Source: Arthonia radiata (lineage: Eukaryota > Ascomycota > Arthoniomycetes > Arthoniales > Arthoniaceae). Taken from it: 64,000 nucleotides of DNA. The DNA lies in NCBI GenBank assembly GCA_002989075.1, contig PSQN01000017.1:2735453-2799452 (forward strand), given 5' to 3'. The position numbers and the translations under genes are program-made. Positions 1-11,837 of the stretch are shown here, piece after piece. Each line of letters opens with the position of its first letter. Positions within the stretch are counted from its first letter, which is position 1. Below the pieces are notes generated by a model. The model was not told the origin of the DNA and searched no databases. It worked only from the letters and a program-made list of their open reading frames with translations.

Positions 1-533
1 ACAATATATCACGACAGGGCCGACAGCGGGATTGGCACCCCATCCAGCGTGAGCAGTGACGACGGCGAGGCTGAAGCTGAAGGCGTCTTTGCGCAAGGGG
101 AGAATGGTGATATCGTGCAGCGTGTTGTGCCTACTGGGAGGTGAGTTCGCAGACTCTGCTCTTTCTATTTGAGGGCCGATCCACTGTCTTCCCCGGGCCC
201 GACCACCACTACAGCCTGGGAAAGGCCTGTGAACGATATTTACATGAACATGTATGCTGTCCAAATGCAACATACTGACTACTTTACAGCAAACAAGACG
301 ACCTCCTCATCTGGACCGGCGACGGCAGGCTAGGCACTGTTGGCTTTGGTCGAGGCCGTGGACCCAGTTTCGGCAAGCTTGCGAAAGACGGAACAGGAGA
401 TTACGAAGACGATGACAGAGATGAGCGTGAGGAGCATTTGTTTGGCATGCGCATGCGACGCGCCCTCGAACGGCAAGCAGACGAAGCGAGGTTCGTGCGA
501 AACCTCGGCATGGGCGGTCGTTGGCGTCCGTGA
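1..533 (+). CDS. 3' end of an unidentified protein, possibly WD40-like
   Basis: The gene is cut by the left window edge. Two exons are visible, 1-140 and 290-533, joined across a 149-nt intron with a GTGAGT donor and a TTTACAG acceptor; the frame runs through to TGA at 531-533. The visible peptide is about 127 residues. It begins with an acidic serine/glycine-rich stretch. It then has a strand-like segment (DLLIWTGDGRLGTVGFG) that resembles the last blade of a WD40 propeller. It ends in a charged helix (EEHLFGMRMRRALERQADE) followed by a short GGRWRP tail. I do not recognise the family. The splice joint is convincing because it keeps a long, compositionally coherent frame; the WD40 idea is only an inference. 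Confidence 0.6.
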
Positions 534-1881
534 GCGGTAGCGTGCCGTAAGTGAGTGTGCGCCTCATAAGTCTCAGATTCAATCAATAGGCAGATAACTT
601 TGAATCTGCTCAATTGAACCGGCGGATGAGATGAACACAAATCAACTTCGTGTCCCAGTAGACGGTTTTGGGGACCTCTCCAGCTTCGTCTCAACGCGCT
701 GTCATCTAAGAAGAGTTCTGTGAATTCCCAAGACAACTATTCCTTTGGCAGTCGATCAATGTAGCGCAGCTCTACATGCCGTGATCATGTTCACCGTAGT
801 TGTTGCGCCTGTCCAACACAGTTCCTTCATCTTTCGTGGACCTCGCCAACGTTTGCAAAGAATTCACTCGCACTACAAGACATGTTGGCTTTTCATCAAG
901 CCGCCACCAGAGTCCCAACATCTCATCGAGGCGCCAGAACGCAGACAAGCGATCAGAACTAAATGGCTCCTTTGGCCGTTTGATCTACCTGCGCAGCTAG
1001 ACATGACTTCGACGGAGCAGATGCATACGCCAAACATCGTACACGCTCCCTCACGGCGTCGCGCTCACGTCTCAGAACCAGAGAACCTGGCCCTGTCGAC
1101 CTAGAGCAGCTGTGACCTGTCAATTGGACAGCACCGAGGGCGGATCGCCACTTTACTGGCAGCGAAAGATACCTCGCACTTGACTATAGTGATGGGAAGG
1201 GCGATAAATGCGGGAAGGGACGAACGGGATGGAATCCAACCAGCATGTGAGTCCCAGGTAGAAGTTGCCAAGTTCGATGACAGAAGTATGGAGCCTTGTC
1301 GTCGACGCAGGGACCTGTGCATGGCAAAGCCTCAATCCCACAGCTGAAGCGTCGGCATCGTCCACAGTTCAGGAGCGCGCTCCATAAAGCCTCCTCCAAA
1401 CACTCAGCCCCTCACATACACACCAAGAAAGCAGGGGCCAACGCCATGGTGAACCGAAAAGTCTCATTGCGGGTATCAATACAAATCTAGTGGTATCTCT
1501 CGCGTCGCATGAACCATTAATCCCTGCAGCCGTGTCCTTCCGTACATGTGTTTCCCTCTCAAACCCAAACACCGTGCAAGCAAGTCTATTATACGCCGTA
1601 CAGCCTCTGTTGTGGTAGTGGTGAGGGTATTGTACCTCTGCTCGAACGCGCGCAAAGTGTAGTCAAACATCGGTTCCAGACCGTTGAAGTGAAACAGCTC
1701 TTTCTTACTTTCTCTGACATGTCAAAATCATCTTTGCCGCACAGGTCTTCGGCTTCATGCTTCTGTTGTGTTGTTGTGTTCGGTCCTGTATGGTATGTCT
1801 GGCGTTGCTGCGGTCGTGAAAAGCGGTAGAGTGAGGTGATCGTGGGTGAATCCGTCAGAACGAGAGAGGGAACAAGCCTTC
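534..1881. other. Intergenic region without a supportable gene
   Basis: About 1.35 kb between the end of the first gene and the 3' end of the SFP1-like gene. Short open frames exist on both strands, but none has coding-like composition, splice-compatible extension or a recognisable motif. I see no tRNA, repeat or mobile element here. Confidence 0.5.
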
Positions 1882-3832
1882 CTAAAGCTGCCATCCCGCT
1901 GCCGCACCCACCACGCCTTCTCTTCCGCCCATCCCCATACCGCTTATTCCACCCATTTTGTCGCCGCCGAGTCCGACCCCGGCATCCATGCCGACGTTGT
2001 CCAGGTCCCTTCTGCCACCCATGTCAGGTAGAGAAACCTTGCTCACATCCAGATCCGGATTGCAGGGTGGGCTGTGATTCTTGTGATATTTGAGGCCGTT
2101 GAGGTTCTTGTAGCGTTTGCCGCAGGCTTCGCAGCGATAGGGCTTCTCCTTCTCCATGCCAATGGTGCCGGGGAAGGCTTCGCCGGTCTCGGGGTTGACT
2201 ATAGAGAGCGTGCCATCGGGATTCTTTGTGAGCGTCTGGGACGCGTGACCGTGCTGGATCTCGTCAGTCTGCGTAATTGTCACGTGAGAGACGTAGAGCT
2301 TGATACTGCTGCCGGCTGAGGCAGCATCAGAAGCAGTACGAGTCAAGCACACGAACGAGCGAGATCACGCGAAGTTAGGCAAAGTCAGACGGGTCACAGG
2401 AGGGGGGATATTGCACTTACTCGTTCGTGATATCGCAACCCGTTGGCATTCTTGTACGCCTTCTCACAGCCCACGACCAAGCACTTGAACGGCCTGTCCT
2501 CACCGCCATATGGGTCAACCGGCGGTGGTTCGCTTGGCGGCATGCCTGGGTTCGTTCGCATTTGAGCAGGCTGCATTGCGCCACCTTGATTGTCGGGGTT
2601 AGTGTTTGCGCCGCTTACGAAGCCGAAGAGCTGTGCATGCGCAGCGTTGATACCGCCGTTTTCGCTAAACAGCGCTCGCGCAGGGTCGTTGATCGTGAGC
2701 TCAAGGAAGTCGTTGTTCGCAGTGTTGTTGAAAGGATTGAGATTGTCGAAGTCCATATTGCTAAAATCATTGCCCAGGCCTGCAAGCATTGCTGAGTCGT
2801 TGTTGAGGGCACCTGATGTCATGGGATGTGGCGAGTTCACCGCGGAAGTGTTAGCCGTGGTGCCAGTCGTGAAGGAAGGGGTATTGCCTTGAGAGACCAT
2901 GGGGTTGTGGCCGCCAGGCGTTGGACGAGCAGTTGCGGGCGTTGAAGGACTTGAGCTATTAGGCGTCGACATTTGCTGAGCGTTCGCCAATCGTGAATTG
3001 ATCGGTCCAGGCCGCATTCTCGAGTGATCCATAGCGTGGTTGAGCATGCCGAAAGGATTGGTGTCCTCGAAATCCATCTCCATCTCGCCGATTGTGTCCA
3101 TTTCAGATGACCCTCCTCGTATGCCATCCTGAATAGAATGTGAAGTGTTGGGGATCGTCACTCCATGAGCAGCTGCATTGAAGGCCCGCGTTTGATTGTT
3201 GAAGCCTGAACTCTTTCGTCGGAGAAAGCCGCCCTTGCCAGGTGTAGAAAGTCGATGAGGAAACGATGTCGGCCCGTCTCGGTGAATGTCCTCGAAGTGC
3301 TGGAGTAGCTCGTGGAGGTCTTTGAAGTCATGCTCGCAACATCGCAGATTGCTCCAGAAGTCGGCCTCTTTCTTTGGTAAATATGACGAAGAGTGAAATG
3401 ATGAGGACTGCATGGGATTCGACGCGAAGGGGGAAGTGCCGGCCATCATGATACTACACTTGATCAGCAAGCCGTTTGGAAAGTTTCCACAGAGGCATCC
3501 ACGCACTCTTCTTGTACCCAGCTGTTCATGGACATGCCACCGAAGCTCATACCGCCCATGAAACTGCCTGTACTGCTCCCTCTACGCGCACCACTTGCAC
3601 TGATCGGTCTGGCAGCCGTCCTAGGTACACCCATGCTGTTACCCGGCACGCTGAGTGAGTCATGTCTGACACCACTCGCGCCGTCTCTGTCCTGGTAGGA
3701 GATGTCCATCATACCGTCAACGCCAGCCTGCTGAAATGCTGAGGTGATATTCGAGGATCTGCTTATTGGCGAGGCTGAAGCTGATTTGATGTCGATCGGA
3801 GGAGAGGGCGCGGCCATTTGAAAGATACTCAT
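1882..3832 (-). CDS. sfp1: SFP1-like C2H2 zinc-finger transcription factor
   Basis: Predicted 576-residue regulator in three exons: 3832-3507, 3453-2421 and 2253-1882. The 53-nt intron uses GTGCGT/TGTAG; the 167-nt intron uses GTAAGT/CCAG. Two C2H2 fingers lie near the C-terminus. The first, about residues 431-456, has C433 and C438 with H451 and H454 or H456 (FKCLVVGCEKAYKNANGLRYH). The second, about 492-513, reads YRCEACGKRYKNLNGLKYH. They are separated by a conserved linker ending GMEKEKPY. An N-terminal CCEHDF...HFEDIH motif around residue 140 looks like a degenerate third finger. The middle is Ser/Thr/Asn-rich and probably disordered. This arrangement matches the fungal Sfp1 family, which in yeast acts in the nucleus downstream of TORC1 to promote ribosomal-protein and ribosome-biogenesis genes. 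The same role here is inference. An internal ATG five codons later is an alternative start. Confidence 0.85.
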
Positions 3833-5227
3833 GCGGCAGGGAGTGCAAGAGAGTGGCTGCACGCGCGTTCGCAACAAGACGATTGTAGGCTGTGACTTTC
3901 GCGCTCAACTGAAGGCGCGAGGTCGTTGAGATGTGTTGCGTTGCAGGGGTTGCGCTGGCAGGCGAAGAGTCGAGAAGCAGCGAAGGCGTCAGGCGGTGGC
4001 GGAACCAAGATTAGACGGCGGTCGGCGACGGCCGAACGGTGGCGATACGGTAGTTGCGTTGCGACTTGGTATGCTGACTTGGAGATACTATGTATTTGCG
4101 AAGGTGTTGAGAGAGTATATGTCAGGAATGAAGAGAGATGGATCAGACGAGAGTTACTTGTGAGGAAGGGACAAGCCGCGGCAGGATCCGGATGGAGAGA
4201 AATGGGGGGGGGGGGGGGGGGAGTGAGTGGATAGAGGGGCGCGTGGTAGAAGAGGGAGAGGATGGAAGAGTGAAGTGGGATGCTTGAACAGGCGGTGAGT
4301 GGACGGTTGGGCAGCGAGTGATGAGTTGGACCACTGTAAACGAACTCTACAGCGACACCAGATGTGAAACAACGCGAGGGCGCTCTAGCAACGAGCTGGC
4401 GCCAGATGGAGCACGAGGCGAGCATCGGCAGAGGAGTCATAACGGAGCCAGAGACCGCAATAATGGCGCGGTTGCAGCAAGCAGCGTGAGCGTCATCATC
4501 ATGCTCGCTGCCACGGGCTACTGGAAAGTACCAACCAATCTACGCACAGCACAGACCATCATCACCGCCCAGGCCGAGGGTATTCCCTGACGTCCGAATT
4601 ACACGCGTGGGACCAGATGCTTCTCACTCTTGCAAGTTGGACAACATCCTGGCACGCTGGCAGAGACGGGGAAAGACTCAGAGTGCAACGCTGAGTGCGG
4701 CCAGCGGAAGCAAGACATTTGGAATAGGATTCGATAGGGCTTTTTGGTCCTGCCAGTGTCTCAGGACGCAGATGCCCTTCCAGAGCCGCACAGCCACCGT
4801 TTGCGAACGCTCTTGCGACTACTGCAACCTTCGGCGATCATTCCAGAAGCCCGCCCCGCCATCGGGCCCCACCCACGTTGACATCCTGGTTCGCTCTTCT
4901 CATTGGCGGTGCTGCTCCGAGCCCAGGAACAAGATCAGCTAAAAGCCAATCCTCTAATCGGCTCCTGAACGACAAGACTAGCACCTTCAGGCAGCTTCTC
5001 GCATGCTGTTGAGGCGATCGGACGAATGGACCGGGTTCACTCATGGCAGTTCTTCGTCCTGGAGAAGGACTTCCTTTCTGCCGTCTTGCCGTCTGGCACA
5101 TGGCTCCACGCTGCTCTGAGACACGGCATATTTGTTGAAAAGGCGCATGAGTGTGGGGTCAATGGTATGTGCGTCGTACCAAGCAGCAAGAACCTGTGGA
5201 GTCCCTGGGCGACCGTGCCCACCGCGA
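3833..5227. other. Upstream region of the SFP1-like gene
   Basis: About 1.4 kb lying between the SFP1-like start and the 3' end of the antiporter gene, both on the minus strand. On the coding strand of the SFP1-like gene it is pyrimidine-rich and probably holds its promoter and a long 5' leader. It contains an 18-G run and no supportable gene. Confidence 0.5.
4204..4221. repeat. Homopolymer run of 18 G
   Basis: An uninterrupted G tract on the plus strand (C tract on the strand of the SFP1-like gene), about 370 bp upstream of that gene's start, inside a purine/pyrimidine-skewed stretch. Its length is likely variable and is hard to sequence accurately. Confidence 0.9.
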
Positions 5228-7115
5228 CTATTGACTCTGCTCTTGGTCTGGAAACTTGACCATTCGCTTGGCCGCGGGCGCATCTGGATGTCCTCCAGAG
5301 CTTGAAGACGACGGTACATTGTTGTGCTCGTTACTGTTCGGCCTGGAGGGCCGGGAGTCCGTGTTGTCTTGGTCTGTCTTTTCTGCACCGCGGTCGCGAG
5401 AGGTAGACTTGATGTCTTTCATAATCTTCCCACCAATCTTGAACGGCATCATCGGATAAGAAACGCTCTTGTCTTGGCTGCGACCGCGGCTGCGGTTTCG
5501 CGCGTCACGTATGCCTGACTCGAGAGCGTGTTCCTCTGAGACAATGTGCTCGCGCAGATGCAAAGGTGCTGGTTCGTCCTCCTCCTCTGACGCCCGTTCG
5601 CTACTGATGGCTCGCGTGACCGTGCGTGGCAAGTAGAATCCAAGCTTTCCGAGCGGGATAGTGAGACCATGTGCGACAATGGAACAAATCGCCATAAACC
5701 ATACCACCACGTTCATGACTTCCATCATCTGAGCTGCGTCTTCCCGCACCTCGCCGTTTACTTTGATTTGTCGCAGGTACTCTCGACTGGTGTACAAATA
5801 GAATACTGCACTCACGCCGATCGGGCCAAAGAAGCCGACGAACAGCGCGTGTTGGATTCCTTCGATCTGATGAATCCTCTTGTGAAGCAGCAGAACAATC
5901 GGCAGGCGACGTAGCAGCAGGACGAGGATTCCCAAGAATATAAGCCGGTAGATGGGTATCACGCTGTTGTGGGCGAAGTCATACCAGGGACATACTGCAC
6001 CGTACCATGCAAAGATGGACACGTTCAGCATGAGATCGATCGTTGGCTGGAAAGAATCGTTCTCCGTCTCCACGCGAAACCAGTCACTGTATAGTCAGCA
6101 GAGCGCACTCATCGTAGCAATCGAGCGGAATTGACCTACTCCCATGTGAATGTATTACCTGCAATGAAGCAAGCCAATACGTCGTCGCTACCGACCATGC
6201 CCACAGTACCTACCAGGAAAAGAGCAATGCTGATAGCAAAGATAAGGAAGCTTTCACGGTCGACATACTTCCTGTCTTCGGCCCAATGCAGGAGTTTTTG
6301 GAAGAGCCATCCCACAAAAGCACCCCAGATAATGCTCATGGCGATCTCGTAGCCCCACGTGATACCGAACCAGTAACCCATCGCTTTCGACGCACCTCCC
6401 GTCTGTCCAAGTCCGTGGTCACCGGTATATCTAGTGAGATACAGAGAAAGAAAGAGGAACGGGTAGCCCAAGCCATCGTTGGCCCCAGACTCTGCAGTGA
6501 TGATTTTTTGCAGCTCCTTGGGGATGTTCTTGTCCGCAAACTTGCCCTTGACGATGCTGTTTGAAAGTACAGGGTCAGTAGGAGTGACGCACGCACCTAC
6601 CGCCAAGCTATGTAGGAAGGAGAAATTAGGCACGAGTGCCCAGACCAGTAACGAAGTGCTTATCCACATGGCACACATGCCGGGGCCGAGAAGGAGTGAC
6701 AAACTCTTCCATTCTTGCTTCAGGTACCGACTGGGGAGTTGGATACCAGCCAAGACCAATTGAACTCCCAGGACAAGCCGGGTAAAGTAGAGCGTGATCG
6801 ATTCAAGGTCCTCCTCGTTCCCCTGAGCATACTCAAGAGGTCGAATGAGGTCCGCGGCGTGGGGACTGAAGGCCACTCCTACAGAAGTAGATATCACTGT
6901 AGTCCCTGCATTAGCTATGCACGCACGTTGAAAAATCCTGGAGATCCAAACGTACAAGCTTCTGATAGGTAGAACTTCTCCTTCAATAGGTACGAAACCA
7001 GGCCGAAGAGGGAAAGGAAGCCTCCCAGAAAGGCTACTAGAATGTTGAAGTTGCTAACTTTGAACTCCAATTCAGTTTCATTCTCAGCAGAACCTCGTTT
7101 GGCTAGAGTCCACAT
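5228..7115 (-). CDS. Na+/H+ antiporter, Nha1/CPA1-like
   Basis: Predicted 591-residue membrane protein in exons 7115-6956, 6896-6140 and 6086-5228, with introns of 59 and 53 nt. The joints restore the continuous membrane segments YLSEA-LISTSVGVAF and TFTW-DDWFRVE. About a dozen hydrophobic segments fill residues 25-430. Diagnostic motifs are TPTDPVLS (158-165) and ESGANDGLGYPFLF (189-202), whose Asn193-Asp194 pair matches the ion-binding residues of CPA antiporters. These place it in the fungal Nha1/Sod2-related cation/proton antiporters, which export Na+, Li+ or K+ in exchange for protons and support salt and pH tolerance. The C-terminal 150 residues are hydrophilic, rich in Ser, Arg, Asp and Pro, and probably a cytosolic regulatory tail. 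It is shorter than yeast Nha1 because that tail is shorter. The acceptor of intron 1 is the least certain boundary; an upstream TGCAG is also in frame. Confidence 0.85.
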
Positions 7116-7853
7116 CTTGGTCTAGTATCAGGTTTCGACCGCGAAAGCGAACACGGAACGTGAAGACTTGGTTTTTGGAAATGCGCCGAGCCACAAGAAA
7201 GCAAGAAATGTTCAGAAGCAAAGATTCGTAGCGTTAGAGAGCAGGCCAATGGCTTTGAGGCTCGATGACCCGAGCTTCTCTGAATGTTATTGTATCATCT
7301 CGAGTGTTGGAAGCGATTATCGTCGGATCTAGCGCCACTGTGAACCGCGAGAACCAAGCAATCCAAAAATGCCTTCAGTAGTGAGCACGATGGACAAAAG
7401 AGCTAGGTGCCTCTTCAGATGCCGAGGAAACCCAGATTTGAGAAACCTTCAGATTAAAATGACGAGGCGGCTTGGCGCTCTCGGCACCCCCAGGTCACAT
7501 GTTGTGGTGAGTGCAGCTAGCCGATACAAGAGGCACGTTAGAGTGGAAAATTGGAAATCTTCCGCCTGGCCTGTAGGATTTCTTCTTCATGCATGCATCT
7601 GCGGGAGACTGGTGTAATTCCTTTGCTACTTTGGTACAGAGATGCAAAAGTTGCCCATGCTGCTCATCCTCGCCACGCCATATGCAATCATTAGCCAAAG
7701 GCGATCACCATGTGATACGCCTGAATGGTCTGAATGCGTGAGCTCATCATCACGCGCAACACCCGAACGCCGCGCTATGCATTAAGTCAAGTAGGATCAA
7801 GTCCACCGTTAGACAGCCCAGCTGAGTGATGTTCACTGTTCTCACTCGAGGGC
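7116..7853. other. Intergenic region, presumed antiporter promoter
   Basis: About 740 bp upstream of the antiporter and downstream of the arylsulfotransferase-like gene. It has short unconvincing frames only; no RNA gene or repeat was seen. Confidence 0.5.
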
Positions 7854-9633
7854 CTATACACCGGGGCACTCGGTCTCTGAGCAGCTCGCAGCCAGCTGTG
7901 CTGAGGGTATGAAGGTCTGCTGTATGGAGGAATTGCGTAAAGCCACACCATCGAAGCTGATCGCCTCTGCAATCACGTAGGTGAAGTGGGTTTCACACAA
8001 AATTGTTGTCTCGAAGCCATTCTTGGGTGCGCTGCCAAAGTTGGTAAACTCGCCGTCGACATCATCGGAGCCATAGAAATTCCAAGATCTGACTTCGGTA
8101 CAGCCATTCCAGGAGGCGTAGACAGCAAGGAGCGCGTCGTTGTCCTGTGAATAAGTCCAGACTGAAGGCGACGTGTTGGACGGTATGGACTTCCAGTAGC
8201 CGGATTTTGCCCTATAATTCATGACGTTGTTTTGAACAGGACCAAAGTTGGCTGTCCAGACCGCGTTTCCATCGGGCGTGTGCTCGGACATAAAAGGCCA
8301 GCTGCCATAGCCATGGAATATGTTGCCATTATCGAGGTACTGTGTGTTACCTTGGGATACGGAGAGCAGGATCATCTGATCAAGCGGATAATAAGTGGAC
8401 GGTGCAGCCAGCGTAGCAGTCCTTCTGATGTAGTCCAGATGGATGAGCTTGCCGCTCGAATATGGAGAGGTAGCGTTGAAGCCGTTCGATGCGTTATCAA
8501 ACAGCGAGATAGTCATGGATGTTTCGTTTTCGGCACGGATTTGCGCGTCATGCTGAAACGAAAAGTTGAAGTCTATGCAATCAAAATCTGAGTTGCCGCC
8601 TGCTTGCAAACGCCAAATGATAGAACCGTCTGTGGCATTTATGTTGAATACGCTGCCATAATGCCGGACCGAAATAATATAATTTCCGGTCAAGTTGCTT
8701 TTGTCGATGGAGTTCATGTGGCTACGCAGGTCAGCTCCAGCCTTCAAGAAGCGGCCTTGAATGCGATGACCTACAAGAAATCCCAAGCAGACATTGGACC
8801 CAGTCCATCGCCTGCGATATCAGAAGCTCGTGGCATCACGTATGACCTATAAGGGTCGACGTTGGCCATTGCACTCCACTCAAAGATTATCGATCCGTTC
8901 TCAGTGTGCACTTCCTGAAACTTATTGTCAAGTATCCACCCCTGATTCGCAGCGACGCCCGCCAAACTGAGGTCGAAGGCTTCATAGTCGTACACTGTGA
9001 GCAGTGCGGTATCCCCGTCGCCTACCAACTTGAACTCATGTTGATCTAGCGCTGGAGCTGAGCCACCGGGATGTATTGTCTTGACCACTTGGTAATTCGT
9101 ATCAAGTATCACCGCAGTACCGCGAGCGTATCCGCGCTGCTGGTTTCCCTGAAACAAACAGAGGTGCGTTGTCCCCATATAGACACATGGCCGGACGTCG
9201 TGTACATTGAATGGTCCAACCTCGCCATATCCGGACCAGACCAGATTCTGATGGCATATAGTCAGTATTGTTCTTGCTTTGCTCGGGATGTGCAGTTTTA
9301 CCCCTCTTTTATCGTAGATATAAGGACCGGATTGTAAGCCTTGGTACGGAGAAATAAAAACGAAGCTGGGCTCGACGAAACTTGCGTTGTTGAGGCTAAC
9401 GTTGAGCGCATGCGGTTGGAGGTCCGGACGCTGATGGAGTCAGCGCCTTTTCTTCGATTGGAGACTCGAGGCTTCCTTACCGAATGAAAGAACGAGACCG
9501 GAGAGGTGAAGTTGTCGAGCTCAGCAGCCACGGAAGTCAATCGCAAGAAGAGACCAAGCAGAACTGCAAGAGTACGAAGTCCTTTTTGGAGGTTTCGACG
9601 AGACGTATTCGAATGGCATAGCCGTGCAAGCAT
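7854..9633 (-). CDS. Secreted arylsulfotransferase (ASST)-like protein
   Basis: Predicted 540-residue protein in four exons: 9633-9481, 9430-9302, 9247-8775 and 8721-7854. The three introns are 50-54 nt, each with a clear CTGAC-type branch site. The N-terminus has a basic stretch followed by a hydrophobic segment (LAVLLGLFLRL), fitting a signal peptide or anchor. After splicing, the mature part carries the order of motifs typical of the fungal ASST-domain family (Arylsulfotran_2): RPDLQ, FISPYQG, GPYIYD, LVWSG, QGWILD, EWSA, WDFFHMNSID, GNYIISVRH, IIWRLQ and HDAQIR. The fold is expected to be a six-bladed propeller. Bacterial relatives transfer sulfate between phenols; the fungal substrates are unknown, so enzyme activity is inference. 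There are many N-x-S/T sites. No partner gene stands out nearby. Confidence 0.85.
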
Positions 9634-10754
9634 TGTTATCGGCAGCGTACTTGCATCGCGGGCGGTGTAGATTGCGCACAGAGCTAGTCTGTGTGGATAA
9701 GACGGTGGAAAGTCAATGGAATGCGGTGTTGACGTCCCTGACTAGAAGCTGAATGGTTGCAAGGAGTGCATGAAGTGCCGCATGCGCTTCCAGAGACGCG
9801 GACTATTGAGAGCAGCGCAACGGCATCACCGCAATATGTGGCTTACGTAGTCGTGAAAAGTGTTGATGGCATCGGTTGCTCCTGCTGGATTCTGGCGGGA
9901 TGCAGCAAGAAGGCGGCTTGGCATTATCGTCCTCTGAAGTCTCCATACCAATAAGTGAAACATTGCGATCTACAAAAGATATTGCAATAGCAGATTGGCC
10001 ATGCCTGACAGCCCTGAAGCCACGCGCGAATTCCTTCATGTTTTCTTCGTCGCCATCGTCCACGAGCGTGAGGCGGAGACTGCAGACAAGTGCTTGCGAC
10101 GACCTTGGAGGTGTATCTCCAATCTGGGGAATCTTGGCCGTGCTATTTCTCTTGCCGTACTTGGGCCGGAAACATGACTCGCCTTCCGGCCTCTGGTGCG
10201 ATCTGGTGCATGCTCCAGACGTCACATACGTACGCAAATCGTTAACTCGAGAGTATGTACTCCTGGCAGGCGGATGCATCACTGTGACAGAATCATACTC
10301 ACCATGAGAAGGTTGCGACCATGTCGATCTCGACTTGACAGCCAGAAGCGCCTGTCTGAACTCGATTCTGCAAATACATGGAATATTTGGTCGAAGTCGA
10401 GATTTTGCGTGACCTTGCTAGCAACGATCGTTCTACCCGTCAGAAATCCTCCGTCAATGCCTCATGAGTTTGATGTCGTGTGATTCGAGCTCAACGCCCC
10501 TTGCAAATGCGCCCGCCCCAACACTCTGCGCGCAGTCCATGCGGCCGAGCGGTGTGTACTGTTACAGTGCTTCATGTCGCTCGTCTTCGAAACTACCGAC
10601 GCTGCCCTTCTCGTCCCCATAATTCGATCGGTATGACTTCCTCTTAATACTCCATTGGTGCTAGATTGCAACCATGTGGCTTCGAGATTGCTCTTCAAAG
10701 CTCGTCAAAGACTCGTTATGTCGTGAGAGTGCGAAAGGTAGCGGTCGTGAGAGA
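9634..10754. other. Intergenic region with weak open frames
   Basis: About 1.1 kb upstream of the ASST-like gene. Overlapping open frames on both strands occupy about 9803-10307. The minus frame contains a stretch reading LRLTLVDDGDEENMKEFARG that looks more protein-like than its surroundings, but it has no convincing start, splice pattern or family. I do not call a gene. Confidence 0.4.
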
Positions 10755-11837
10755 TCAGTTGGGGCAAGCGGCCTGGACGTGACCAGGTTGCTTGCAGCGG
10801 TAGCACAGTCTTTCGTTGGAAGACGAAGGCTCGCTGGGGCAGTCTCGGCTGAGGTCTGAGGTATGCAACGTCAGTACAACCATTATACCCACACAGCAAT
10901 TCTGAGAACACCATGTGCTCGCGACGCAACTTACGACCCTGTTCCCCGCAATTGTAGCACTTCTGTCCCTGGGTGCTGAACGATGTCGTTAGCGCGGCCG
11001 GTTCTCAGGCGGGACTCGCCTGCCTTTGTGACAGCTTACCAATCGCGGCTCAAGTGACCGTACCCGCCACAAGTGTAGCAAGTCGTGCTGCCGCCGCCAC
11101 CGCCACGTCCCATGGGTGCACCATACCCGCCGCCAGCTCCATACCCGCCGCCGCCGCCGCCTCCAAACGATCCCCCAAACCCTGACTGAGTGCAGTTCCT
11201 TGCGATATGGCCAACCTTACCGCACCTGACAAGTGTAAGCGACAATTCCCGTGCGGTGTGAGCATTAGCGACATACTTGTAGCATTCTTGACCTCCCATC
11301 ATGGGTGGCCCCCCACCGCCGCCCGCAGAGGGTGCTTCTGTACAGTCGCGGCTGATGTGTCCGGCCTGGCCGCAGCGATAGCAGGTCTGCACGTTGCTGC
11401 TCTCCTTGCGGGGCTGAGGGCATTCTCGGCTAACGTCTGAGGAATCACGTCAGCGCTGTTGACGCACAGGAGAAGAAGGCTGTACGGACGTCCTTGCTCA
11501 TTACAGTTGTAACTAAACGATCGACGTTAGCAGGCTCCCATCATGCGAAACATCAGGCGTCGTGGCCCACACACCAAGTCGGGTTTCCCTTTGATGGGCA
11601 GTCACGGGCTTGGTCTGTTTGGCGTCTTAGCACGAAGGATCGCTGAAACGCGGTTCCGAGAACTTGGCACACGTGTGGTATCGCCGCCTAAAGAAGTCGA
11701 AAACGTCAGCATTGGTGAGCGCGAAAGTGAGCGACATCCGTTGAACAGATTCGAAGACCGGAGCGAACAAGATATAATGACGTACAATTATAGCAGCCGC
11801 GCCCTCCGCCGCCCATTGGGCCAGATTGGAATGCCAT
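10755..11837 (-). CDS. gis2: CCHC zinc-knuckle protein Gis2/CNBP
   Basis: Predicted 205-residue protein with seven CCHC knuckles (CX2CX4HX4C), the first at C15/C18/H23/C28. A Gly/Arg-rich segment separates knuckles 4 and 5. It is assembled from eight exons: 11837-11786, 11687-11673, 11614-11575, 11512-11490, 11436-11277, 11225-11040, 10975-10935 and 10855-10755. Every junction restores a knuckle, for example NCGDTTHQARDC, CNEQGHVSREC and [14 protein letters not shown], which strongly supports the model. Exon 2 is 15 nt and exon 4 is 23 nt. The family (yeast Gis2, S. pombe Byr3, animal CNBP) binds single-stranded nucleic acid, associates with mRNA and translating ribosomes, and enters stress granules. 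Seven knuckles and about 200 residues match the usual size. The minus-strand F-box gene lies upstream. Confidence 0.92.
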
